DNA from: T3Sed10-241 sp036796255
Lineage (GTDB): Bacteria > Bacteroidota > Bacteroidia > Flavobacteriales_D > Cryomorphaceae
NCBI GenBank assembly: GCA_036796255.1
Contig: DAIRDH010000118.1
Location: forward strand, 1-6,797
Direction of reading: 5' to 3'
DNA length: 6,797 nucleotides
Below the pieces are notes generated by a model. The model saw only the letters and a program-made list of their open reading frames with translations, was not told where the DNA came from and did no database searches. This document shows, piece after piece, positions 1-6,672 of this stretch. The position numbers were made by a program, and so were the translations under genes. How positions within the stretch are numbered: the stretch's first letter is position 1; each line of letters starts with the position of its first letter.

Positions 1-81
1 GGCCATTTGCCGAAAGGCCTCTACCTGATACGCTACGAAGTGGATGCAGAGGCTGCGGTGAAAAAGATGGTGGTGGAGTAA
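1..81 (+). CDS. C-terminal end of a secreted protein with a type IX sorting segment (partial)
   Basis: Only the last 26 codons and a TAA stop are present; the gene begins left of the window. The visible tail reads LPKGLYLIRYEVDAEA, then AVKKMVVE. This fits the end of the type A C-terminal sorting domain used by the type IX secretion system of Bacteroidota: a 'GxYxxR' strand, a short turn, then a Lys-rich final beta-strand ending within a few residues of the stop. In that family the domain directs export through the outer membrane and is usually removed afterwards. The passenger domain is out of view, so the function is unknown. The gene converges on the minus-strand gene, with 22 bp between the two stop codons. 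I see no hairpin with a T-run in that gap. Confidence 0.75.
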   Translation, partial: GHLPKGLYLIRYEVDAEAAVKKMVVE

Positions 82-103
82 GTCTGCAGGTCACTGAGCC
101 GGG

Positions 104-1156
104 CTAACGCTCCGCGGGGTCGAGGTAGTGGTTCTTGAGGTACTTGTCGAGGCGGCCTTTTTCGATTTCTTCGAAAAATGCTTCGCGCAGGGCTTGCTGA
201 TTTTCCGTAAGGGCAGTACGAATTCGTATGGCGTATAGGGTAAGGCGCTCATTGCCCGCGAGAGGGTCAGGGGCGTTGATGCCGCCGCCCAGGGGCACCA
301 TGTCGAATAGCTCCGGAAAGAGGTCGCAGACATAGCGCGCCAATTGGTAGAAAATGATGCCGGCGTCGGCCTCGCCACGTGCTATAATCTCGGGCATCTC
401 GCGGTGGTGTATGCGCCGCCCGGCCACCCAGGTACTGTCGTTGGCATTGAAGATGCTGTTGAACAGGGTATCGGCCACCGCCTGACCAAAGGCTTGATAA
501 GCCACCCCATAAAGTGTGCGGGTGTAATGGTCAAAGCTGCCCCCTTCTTCAAGGGGATTGGGGGTGGCGAGGCGTACATCCTTGCGGCCGAGGTCATTGA
601 CGGTGCGTATGTTTTTCGGATTGCCTCGCTGCACGAGAATCACATCTCCCCTGGTTTGGAGCAGTGGCAGGGGTTCGCCCTCGGCCAGGTCGGCTCGGGT
701 GAGGCCATCCATAAGCGCCTGCGGCCCAATGGCGATGTGGGGCACACAATTTACCGAAAGGTTGCCCATGCCCAGGTGCGACTCCCGGGCCTGAACCAGG
801 GCTATGGGCGGGGTGGTGCTAAAATACCAGTTTTCGAGGTTTTTCTGCTTCCGCAAAAATCGGTCGAACCAGTATTCGCTCAGTGCAGGATGCCAATTGC
901 CTGCAGTGGAGATGATGAGGTCGAAGTGCGCACAATTGTTGATTTCCATATGCATATCATAGAGGCGGTTGCTTGTGGCTTCTGTAAGGTCAGGTATCCT
1001 TGGACTGCGATCCAGGGGCCAGTCGAGCAGTCCTGCATCGAAGTAAAGCGGTTCGCCCGTGATGGGCGGTGGGAGTTGCGCATTTGCCGAAAGGCCTGTG
1101 AAATAAGTCAGGACTAAAATGAGAAAAACCTTGAGTGGGGAAGCTATTTTTTTCAC
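104..1156 (-). CDS. ModA-like periplasmic substrate-binding protein
   Basis: This encodes 350 residues from a GTG start at 1156; no in-frame ATG lies closer to the signal peptide. A Lys-rich start and hydrophobic core (residues 9-22) end in S-A-N-A|Q, a signal peptidase I site after residue 26, so the mature protein should be periplasmic. The body resembles type 2 periplasmic binding proteins of the molybdate-binding ModA kind. HFDLIISTAGNWHPAL (78-91) matches the 'aDlfiSAd..w' region. GDVILVQRGNP (170-180) with NDLGRKDVRLATPNPLEEGG (187-206) matches the 'lvli....dL....vrla..nP....G' region. GEADAGIIFYQLA (261-273) matches the late 'geADaGivy' motif. Known members capture an oxyanion for an ABC importer. 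No permease or ATPase gene is adjacent, so the ligand and partner are unknown; molybdate, tungstate or another small anion are possibilities. No clear promoter was found upstream. The family call is by motif pattern only. Confidence 0.7.
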   Translation of the reverse strand: MKKIASPLKVFLILVLTYFTGLSANAQLPPPITGEPLYFDAGLLDWPLDRSPRIPDLTEATSNRLYDMHMEINNCAHFDLIISTAGNWHPALSEYWFDRFLRKQKNLENWYFSTTPPIALVQARESHLGMGNLSVNCVPHIAIGPQALMDGLTRADLAEGEPLPLLQTRGDVILVQRGNPKNIRTVNDLGRKDVRLATPNPLEEGGSFDHYTRTLYGVAYQAFGQAVADTLFNSIFNANDSTWVAGRRIHHREMPEIIARGEADAGIIFYQLARYVCDLFPELFDMVPLGGGINAPDPLAGNERLTLYAIRIRTALTENQQALREAFFEEIEKGRLDKYLKNHYLDPAER

Positions 1157-1529
1157 GCGGTTAATTTAAGATTTACTTTGATGCGGATGGGCAAATGAAA
1201 GTGAGCTACAGCTCTTAAGGAGAGATTTGTTTGTAGAATATGGTGTAAGCTATGGGCGGTAATGGTTTAAGCGAAACGGTTTTGGCAGTCTTTTTGCCTT
1301 TTCGCAAAAATGGTGACCAAGCCGGGGTGGAATTGAATAAAGAAATATTCCGTCGTTGTAAGATCGTGGTGAAAATGGCCAGAGGCCAGAATAAGCGTCG
1401 CTGCGACCCTGCTTCGCGTACGGTCAGGCAAGAGGCGGGTGACAGCGGAGGCCGGAGGCCGATGTAATCTTCACCACTCCTCAGGCTTGGAGACCGACCC
1501 ACAACCAAAACCTTTTTCTACATTTGCGG
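1157..1529. other. Gene-poor intergenic stretch with small hairpins and a tandem heptamer
   Basis: This lies between the divergent minus-strand binding-protein gene and the riboswitch. No convincing gene was found. Frames are open on both strands (minus 1215-1508, plus 1252-1467), but their products are Arg- and Pro-rich with no recognisable domain. Visible structures are an AT-rich hairpin with arms TTTTTGC (1291-1297) and GCAAAAA (1304-1310), a hairpin TGGCC/GGCCA (1376-1380 and 1384-1388), a short GTCG/CGAC hairpin (1397-1400 and 1404-1407), and CGGAGGC repeated head to tail (1446-1452 and 1453-1459). The part from about 1376 to 1470 is GC-rich and could be a dispersed intergenic repeat, but one copy cannot show that. 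The upstream region of the binding-protein gene must hold its promoter; I see no TAnnTTTG element on that strand. Confidence 0.5.
1519..1526 (+). promoter_or_regulatory. Probable -7 promoter element TACATTTG ahead of the riboswitch
   Basis: TACATTTG matches the Bacteroidota primary sigma factor -7 consensus TAnnTTTG exactly. It lies immediately upstream of the first predicted riboswitch stem (from about 1530), so transcription would begin at about 1530-1533, right at the aptamer. No good TTTG or TTG -33 element is found at the usual 19-21 bp spacing; the nearest TTG (1487-1489) is too far. The call rests on the -7 match and its position. Confidence 0.5.
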
Positions 1530-1745
1530 CGGATTTGGTTTTCGCATCCCTGCCCGGGATGCGGAATGAAAAGGGAACCAGGTGAAAATCCTGGACAGTA
1601 CCCGCTGCTGTAAGCGCATCACAAATTCCGAGGCATCTACGGCCACTGTCACGCCACAAGCGCGATGGGAAGGCGCCCCGGAACGCGCGAGTCAGAAGAC
1701 CTGCCTCATCCGTTAACAAGTTTCCAGGCTTTCGGGAATAAAAGC
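1530..1745 (+). promoter_or_regulatory. Cobalamin (B12) riboswitch
   Basis: The conserved aptamer blocks appear in order. A hairpin CGCATCCC/GGGATGCG (1543-1550 and 1556-1563) is followed by AAAAGGGAA (1569-1577). The stem CCAGG/CCTGG (1578-1582 and 1590-1594) encloses TGAAAAT. CCCGCTGCTGTAAG starts at 1601 and GCCACTG lies at 1642-1648. The B12 box AGTCAGAAGACCTGCC is at 1690-1705. The closing P1 stem is CGGAT (1530-1534) with ATCCG (1708-1712). Downstream, GCTTT (1728-1732) and AAAGC (1741-1745) form a short hairpin whose loop holds GGAAT (1735-1739). That loop complements ATTCC (1625-1629) in the P5 region, which suggests the L5-L13 kissing loop used by this class on ligand binding. Known members repress downstream expression when cobalamin is bound. 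The target here is the btuB-like gene and probably the btuG-like gene after it. The aptamer call is firm; the kissing-loop pairing is my inference from complementarity. Confidence 0.95.
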
Positions 1746-1753
1746 AAGGAACG

Positions 1754-1984
1754 ATGTATTGCAACAACCGGATTTCTCACATTTTGAGTGCGGTAAGTGC
1801 TTGCCTTGTTTCTCTTTTTGTCGCAAGCCGGACGTATACAAGAGTGCAGCCTTATGGCCAAAATTGTAGCAGTTCCGGCATGGGTATGTGGTGTGATGTG
1901 GCTCTTTGCAGCTGCGGCACAGGCGCAAACCTTGCAGGATACCCTCAAAATCAAGGAGGTAAAAGTATTCGCCCAGCGCTTTAG
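1754..1984 (+). CDS. Possible leader ORF overlapping the btuB start out of frame
   Basis: An ATG at 1754 sits four bases after an AAGGA stretch (1746-1750), directly beyond the riboswitch's terminal hairpin. It opens a 76-codon frame whose first half looks mildly signal-like (MYCNNRISHILSAVSACLVSLF) and whose second half is Gly/Cys/Ser-rich with no recognisable domain. It ends 130 bases inside the receptor gene, in a different frame. Its initiation site is better placed and better supported than that of the receptor. It could be a regulatory leader, a chance frame, or the sign of a frameshift near the receptor's true start. I consider a functional protein unlikely. Confidence 0.2.
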   Translation: MYCNNRISHILSAVSACLVSLFVASRTYTRVQPYGQNCSSSGMGMWCDVALCSCGTGANLAGYPQNQGGKSIRPAL

Positions 1985-3761
1985 CGCCAGCACCGCCGGT
2001 GTGGACGTGGAGCGCTATGATCTCGTCAAGGCCCCCGGCAGCGCACTGCAATCAGTGGCCCATTTTCTGGAAATGCAAAGCGCCACCGTCCTTCGCGGTT
2101 ATGGCCCCGGAGGCAGCTATTCCGCCTCGATGCAAGGGGGCAGCGCCGCCCAAATGCAGGTGCTGCTCAACGGCGTACCCTTCGACAATCCCTCACTCGC
2201 CCAGGCCGACCTCAGCCTGCTCCCCAGCTTCCTTTTCAGCGACATAGGCCTGCTCACGGGGCCATCAGCGGCACTGCTCGGCAATGCCTCCGTGGCGGGC
2301 ACGCTCTTTCTCGACCAGCGCGTGGGAGCGTCCGGGCCATTGCTTTCGCAAAAAATGACCGTCGGCAGCTTTGGAGATATAGGCACAGGCACCGTGATGC
2401 GCTATGGCAAGGGCCGCCTTTCGGCAAAAACGAGTGTATACTTCCGCGAAGCCCAAAACGATTTCGAACGCAGCCTGCCCAATGGCACCGTAGAGCCCCA
2501 ACCCAACGCCTACTTCCGCACCCGCGGCCTGCAGCAAGCCATGGCCTACCGCAGCAAGAGCGGTTGGAATACCGACGCCCTCTTCTGGTACAACGAGACC
2601 GACCGCCGCATACCGCCCATCCTTAGCCGCCGCAGCAGCCGCGCCATGCAGCACGACGCCAATGTGCGTGCACAGCTCCACGCCCACAAGCAGCTGGGCC
2701 GCTTCGAGCTCAGCACCGACCTCGCCTACGACCATGGCATACTCGACTTTGCCGACCAGGGCGTAGACGACCAATCGGCCTTCAGCACATGGCACGCCCA
2801 GGCCGAAGCCAAGACCATCCTCAAGGGCACTGAACTTTCGCTGCTCGCCTTTTACCGCCATTCCACCGCCACCAGCGTGAACTACACCGCCGACAATGTG
2901 CGGAGCAGTCCCGCCGTTGTAGCCCGCGCCCAGCGCAGCTTTTTCAATGAGCGCACAAGTGTATCGGCGGCATTGCGTGGAGAGTGGCTTAACGGTCGCC
3001 TGCTGCCCATGGTGCCCACGCTTGGCGTGGATCAGCAGCTCACTGCGCATTGGCAACTGCGCGGCAATGTAGGCCGCGTGTACCGCCTTCCGGGCCTCAA
3101 CGATTTGTTTTGGATGCCCGGCGGCAATCCCGATTTGCTGCCAGAGTCGGGCTGGTCGCAAGAGCTAGGAATTTATCACAATCGCCATTTTGGCGAAAGC
3201 CAGCTGCAAGCTTCGCTCAGCACTTTTTCCCGAAAGGTGGACAACTGGATCATCTGGCAACCGGCCCCCAGCTACTGGCAGCCGGAAAACCTGCGCAGTG
3301 TGTGGAGCCGCGGACTCGAAATGCGGGCCTCCTGGACGCAAAATGCAGGCAATTGGCAGCTGAGCCACCGCGCCGAGGCCAACTACGTGCGCAGCACCAA
3401 CCGCCACAGCAGCAATGGCAATGACAGCAGCCTCGGCCATCAACTGATCTACGTGCCGCTCTGGGCCGCCATGTGGGAGGAGCGCATCGCTTACCGCAAA
3501 TGGGGCCTCGCCGCCACGATGCAGTACCGCTCCGAGCGCTTCACCATCGCCGACAACAGCCGCAGCCTCGACCCTTATGCGCTTGTGCACCTGCAAGCCG
3601 ATTACCATTTTGCCCTAAAGGGCATAGAGGTGCGGGCCAACTTTACCATGCGCAACCTCCTCGACACCGATTTTGTGCAGGTGATGAACCGCCCCATGCC
3701 GGGACGGCATTTTCTGCTGAGCCTTGAGATTAACCTTTTTGAAAATCGGGAGAAGGGATGA
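1854..3761 (+). CDS. btuB: BtuB-like TonB-dependent outer-membrane cobalamin receptor
   Basis: This encodes 635 residues from the ATG at 1854. That start gives a compact signal peptide (MAKIVAV... ending A-A-Q-A|Q, cleavage after residue 24). The GTG at 1797 would add 19 residues ahead of it and is less likely. A TonB-box-like segment DTLKIKEVKVFA (29-40) is followed by the plug domain (about 40-155), with LRGYGPGGSYSASMQGG (80-96), VLLNGVPFDNP (103-113) and the LLTGPSAALLGNASVAGTLFL strand region (133-153). The rest is a 22-strand-type beta-barrel rich in alternating aromatic residues. It ends with NLLDTDFVQVMNRPMPGR and then a final strand HFLLSLEINLF, matching the usual receptor end, plus a six-residue tail. 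Length is close to E. coli BtuB (614 residues). There is no N-terminal carboxypeptidase-like domain, so it is not a SusC type. The substrate, vitamin B12 or related corrinoids, is inferred from the riboswitch upstream and the BtuG-like gene downstream. GC content is visibly high (about 60-68% in sampled lines). Confidence 0.88.
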   Translation: MAKIVAVPAWVCGVMWLFAAAAQAQTLQDTLKIKEVKVFAQRFSASTAGVDVERYDLVKAPGSALQSVAHFLEMQSATVLRGYGPGGSYSASMQGGSAAQMQVLLNGVPFDNPSLAQADLSLLPSFLFSDIGLLTGPSAALLGNASVAGTLFLDQRVGASGPLLSQKMTVGSFGDIGTGTVMRYGKGRLSAKTSVYFREAQNDFERSLPNGTVEPQPNAYFRTRGLQQAMAYRSKSGWNTDALFWYNETDRRIPPILSRRSSRAMQHDANVRAQLHAHKQLGRFELSTDLAYDHGILDFADQGVDDQSAFSTWHAQAEAKTILKGTELSLLAFYRHSTATSVNYTADNVRSSPAVVARAQRSFFNERTSVSAALRGEWLNGRLLPMVPTLGVDQQLTAHWQLRGNVGRVYRLPGLNDLFWMPGGNPDLLPESGWSQELGIYHNRHFGESQLQASLSTFSRKVDNWIIWQPAPSYWQPENLRSVWSRGLEMRASWTQNAGNWQLSHRAEANYVRSTNRHSSNGNDSSLGHQLIYVPLWAAMWEERIAYRKWGLAATMQYRSERFTIADNSRSLDPYALVHLQADYHFALKGIEVRANFTMRNLLDTDFVQVMNRPMPGRHFLLSLEINLFENREKG

Positions 3762-3783
3762 GGGGATTAGTAAAAATGAGAGA

Positions 3784-3805
3784 GGTGAGGCACGTGGGCC
3801 TCACC
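3784..3805 (+). terminator. Hairpin after btuB, possible attenuator or weak terminator
   Basis: GGTGAGGC (3784-3791) pairs perfectly with GCCTCACC (3798-3805) around a six-base loop. This gives an 8-bp GC-rich stem 22 bases after the btuB stop. No T-run follows, so it is not a canonical intrinsic terminator. It may lower read-through into the lipoprotein gene or stabilise the btuB mRNA end. Confidence 0.4.
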
Positions 3806-3822
3806 CAACGGCCTCACCCAAC
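3797..3822 (+). repeat. Perfect 13-bp tandem duplication
   Basis: GGCCTCACCCAAC occurs twice head to tail (3797-3809 and 3810-3822) with no mismatch. Each copy carries the arm that can pair with GGTGAGGC at 3784-3791, so two alternative hairpins of different loop size are possible. Confidence 0.85.
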
Positions 3823-3881
3823 TTTCCGATTGAATCGAAAATATCAAATAAAAACGTAGTAATTCACATAAAACCAATACA

Positions 3882-4919
3882 ATGAAAAAGTTCCTTTCCT
3901 TTTTTGCCTTCGTTTTGCTATTCGCGGCTTGCAGTTCAGATGATGACAATGGCGGCACACCACCTCCTCCACAAGATCCTGCAGCCACGATCATTTACGT
4001 GGCCAATGAGGGTAGCTTTGGCCAGGGTACGGCCAGCCTCACCGCTTACAATGCAACAGAAGGGGTGGTGTTTCAAAATGTGTATGAACTGGTGAATGAC
4101 GAGCCGCTGGGCGATATCCTGCAAAGCATTTATCTGCATAATGACGAGCTCTACCTCGTGGTCAACAATTCAGAGAAAATCGAAGTATGCGATCCCAGCT
4201 CTGTCGAGCGCAAGCGCAGCATCACCGGATTGGATTCACCGCGCCACATGCTTTTTCTCTCTGATGAGAAGGCCTACGTTACTGACCTTTTTGCCGGAGG
4301 CGTGCACATTGTCAACCCAAGCTCGGGAACATATACGGGCCTGATCACAACAGCCACCTGGCTGGAAAACATGATCTTGCACAATGGCGAAGTCTGGGCC
4401 ACCAATGCAGGTGGCGAAAGCATCATCTTCATCAATCCCGAAACCGATGAGCTGGGTATCTCCGTAGCGCTCTCGGCTGGGCCCAATACCCTTGCCGCCG
4501 ATGCCAATGGCGATGTGTGGGTGCTCTGTCAGGGTGATTTTGCGGGCGTATTTCCCGCCCTTTACCGCGTGAATGGCAGCAGCAAGGCCGTGGATGCCAC
4601 CTGGAGTTTTGGCGAAGTGATGGGCTATGGCGGCACCCTGCGCATGGCACCTGATGGGCAGCATGTGTACTATCTCCTCGCCGGCGATGTGTACAAGATG
4701 GCGATCGACGCCACTGAACTTCCCACCACACCCTTTATTTCAGGCGAAAACCACAACTTCTACGGTTTCCACATCAACCCCTCCACAGGCGAAATCGCCC
4801 TCACCGACGCCGGCGATTTTCAAAGCAACGGTCAGGTATATCTCTACGATGTAGATGGCAACGAGACTTTTGCCTTTGAAGCCGGGGTGATTCCGGGGTT
4901 TGTGACTTGGAGCGAGTAG
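3882..4919 (+). CDS. btuG: BtuG-like surface lipoprotein, YncE/DUF5074-type beta-propeller
   Basis: This encodes 345 residues. MKKFLSFFAFVLLFAAC is a lipoprotein signal peptide with the lipidated cysteine at residue 17. It is followed by SSDDDNGG, resembling the acidic signal that sends Bacteroidota lipoproteins to the cell surface, and then a Pro-rich linker (26-33). The rest is a beta-propeller of YncE/DUF5074 type. IIYVANEGSFGQGTASLTAYN (37-57) is the typical opening strand. Blade-like repeats follow: GDILQSIYLHNDELYLVVNNSEKIEVCD (77-104), DSPRHMLFLSDEKAYVTDLFAGGVHIVNP (118-146), LENMILHNGEVWATNAGGESIIFINPETD (161-189) and PNTLAADANGDVWVLCQGDF (201-220). In Bacteroides, BtuG proteins of this fold bind cobalamin very tightly and pass it to BtuB. 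The gene lies 120 bp after btuB on the same strand, as in those loci, so co-transcription under the riboswitch is likely. B12 binding here is inferred from fold and neighbourhood; a generic YncE-like protein is the alternative. Confidence 0.78.
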   Translation: MKKFLSFFAFVLLFAACSSDDDNGGTPPPPQDPAATIIYVANEGSFGQGTASLTAYNATEGVVFQNVYELVNDEPLGDILQSIYLHNDELYLVVNNSEKIEVCDPSSVERKRSITGLDSPRHMLFLSDEKAYVTDLFAGGVHIVNPSSGTYTGLITTATWLENMILHNGEVWATNAGGESIIFINPETDELGISVALSAGPNTLAADANGDVWVLCQGDFAGVFPALYRVNGSSKAVDATWSFGEVMGYGGTLRMAPDGQHVYYLLAGDVYKMAIDATELPTTPFISGENHNFYGFHINPSTGEIALTDAGDFQSNGQVYLYDVDGNETFAFEAGVIPGFVTWSE

Positions 4920-5057
4920 GTTAATTCTGAATTGACAGAGCCAAATTCCCGAAAAGGTCTCGTGCTGGTTGTAAGCGTCATTCAAACATTTTTGTCGAGA
5001 TGAACATGATTTGAAACTTAAATTTTATTTTCGTCACTCATGGAGCGCTTTACAGCT

Positions 5058-6644
5058 ATGCAGGCAAAACGGTTTATACTTTGTACCATTTTATTCATTC
5101 TTGTTTCTATTCGGTTTTATGCTCAAGCGGGATACAGCATTCAGGAACGGGTGGTAGGGCGTGACTTCGAGAATGGACGGGATATTCTGGCTACCGTGCA
5201 TGCATTTAATGCTCCTGTTTATAATTTCGATTATTTCGCTCAGGATCAGCGTTTATTGGTCAACTTGCTAACCCCACGCTCACAGTCCCAACCAAAGTTT
5301 CTTCACCAAATGCTTTACGATACTGAGAAAAATAGTCTTTTGTGGCAGCATGAAGACGATGGGTACTCTCAAATTTATCTCCTTGACGGAGCGCTGTATC
5401 AGGTGTATCAATCCAAGGTTCAGGCCTTACATCGTGATACCGGTACTAAGAAGTGGGCACACCTTGGCGAATTTCATATGGCCTTGCCCGATCAAAATAT
5501 ACTGCTCCTTTACCCTAAAGCTGGCCGTAATGCCCGCACCCATTTACTTGCGGCATATGACCTCAGAAGTGGAGATTTTCTATGGCAGAGAAAAGTACCG
5601 CGCTTTGATCCCGGAATTGAGATGGAGCGGCTCGACGATGGAAAGTATTTGGTAGATGCAGCCGGCCTGCACCTGATTGATATGCGCGATGGCAGTGGTT
5701 GGGTTGTGCCAGGACTTATGCCGGAAGTTCCAAGGATGGCCGCCTCAACCGAAATGCCGACCGGGATTGTCGCGGTTGGCTATATGTTTGGCTTCATAGG
5801 AGTTTTAGTGACCACAGGCTTGCAGGCTTCACAGGCTTATGATCAACCGATCCGTATGCCAGGTCAATACGGGGAATCGGATTTAATGAAGATGAGGGGT
5901 ATGTATCTCACCGCCGATGCTGAGGGGGTTATGGTTGTAGACCCCCATGCCAATAAGCTTGCAAAGTACAAATTCACCAACGAGATCGGTGCACGCTTAT
6001 ATCAATGTGCAGGTGACACGCTATTCATGCTTCAGGTAAAAGAAGCATTTACTTCAGCGGATAAACAAGTGCACCGTGCCGTCTCGGCTTTCAGGTGCTT
6101 GCCACCAAATCCTGAACAGGATTTACTTTTAACCCGTCTTACTATTGATGATAATTTGCTTGACTTCATCGTAATGGGAGAAAACTTGTACCTGCTATTC
6201 GAGAAGAGCTTGCTTTGGTACTCCGCCGTAAATGGCCAAGAACTTGGTGTATATAGGTTTGATGAGGATGAAAAGTTTGCGTATTCAGGTTTTCATAGAA
6301 GGAGAGAATTTTTAGAAAACGATCATGATCAACCACAGCGGTATGCTTCTTTCGATTATGGGCTGGCTCTGAATACCTACGCTGAAAGGATAACGCTATT
6401 CGACTACAATCTCAAGCGTCTGAATACGATACGTTTATATGATTTGACAAGGCCTGAATTTACATACGGAAATGAGTTGGTTTTCCAACGGGATGGGCAG
6501 GTACACCTCAGCAATGCGGAGGGTGTAATTCTGAAGTCACTTGACAGATGTGAACGCGTTAGTTTAAGCAATGGATATATTCATTGCAGTCAAGGCAGAG
6601 AAGGATATCAAATTCCAATCGGGGATTTCTTCTCTGAGAATTAG
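5058..6644 (+). CDS. Secreted PQQ-like beta-propeller protein of unknown function
   Basis: This encodes 528 residues from the ATG at 5058. An ATG six codons earlier (5040) is possible, but the later one gives a cleaner signal peptide: MQAKRF, a hydrophobic core at 7-19, then F-Y-A-Q-A|G with cleavage after residue 24. Repeats typical of PQQ-like (BamB-like) blades are visible: TEKNSLLWQHEDDGYSQIYLLDGALYQVYQ (89-118), VQALHRDTGTKKWAHL (121-136), LLAAYDLRSGDFLWQRKV (163-180) and, later, LLWYSAVNGQELGVYRF (385-401). The 'D..tG...W' turns are characteristic. A hydrophobic Gly-rich stretch TGIVAVGYMFGFIGVLVTTG (235-254) interrupts the middle and is unusual for a soluble propeller. Such domains usually act as scaffolds or sensors; no catalytic motif is seen. 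GC content (33-43% in sampled lines) is clearly lower than in btuB. The gene follows btuG by about 120-140 bp with no clear terminator or promoter between, so a link to the B12 genes is uncertain. Confidence 0.65.
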   Translation: MQAKRFILCTILFILVSIRFYAQAGYSIQERVVGRDFENGRDILATVHAFNAPVYNFDYFAQDQRLLVNLLTPRSQSQPKFLHQMLYDTEKNSLLWQHEDDGYSQIYLLDGALYQVYQSKVQALHRDTGTKKWAHLGEFHMALPDQNILLLYPKAGRNARTHLLAAYDLRSGDFLWQRKVPRFDPGIEMERLDDGKYLVDAAGLHLIDMRDGSGWVVPGLMPEVPRMAASTEMPTGIVAVGYMFGFIGVLVTTGLQASQAYDQPIRMPGQYGESDLMKMRGMYLTADAEGVMVVDPHANKLAKYKFTNEIGARLYQCAGDTLFMLQVKEAFTSADKQVHRAVSAFRCLPPNPEQDLLLTRLTIDDNLLDFIVMGENLYLLFEKSLLWYSAVNGQELGVYRFDEDEKFAYSGFHRRREFLENDHDQPQRYASFDYGLALNTYAERITLFDYNLKRLNTIRLYDLTRPEFTYGNELVFQRDGQVHLSNAEGVILKSLDRCERVSLSNGYIHCSQGREGYQIPIGDFFSEN

Positions 6645-6672
6645 GCAATTTTTCCAGGTGAGAATACAAGAC

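Noticed and set aside
344..1117. A 257-codon plus-strand frame opposite the binding-protein gene
   Set aside because: There is no signal, domain or start context. The minus-strand frame has a signal peptide and ModA-like motifs and covers the whole stretch.
104..1156. BtuF-type periplasmic B12-binding protein as part of the B12 module
   Set aside because: The motifs fit the ModA-like type 2 fold rather than the BtuF helical-backbone family, and the gene is on the opposite strand outside riboswitch control.
1797..1853. Upstream GTG extension of btuB
   Set aside because: It would put 19 extra residues with a second hydrophobic run ahead of a complete signal peptide. The ATG at 1854 gives a normal N-terminus.
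2265..3161. A 298-codon open frame on the minus strand inside btuB
   Set aside because: The product is Ala/Gly/Val-rich with no domain. It mirrors the high-GC codon pattern of btuB, whose sense frame has clear plug and barrel motifs.
5026..5033. TATTTTCG as a -7 promoter element for the propeller gene
   Set aside because: It has one mismatch to TAnnTTTG and no -33 element at proper spacing; the region is AT-rich enough for chance matches.
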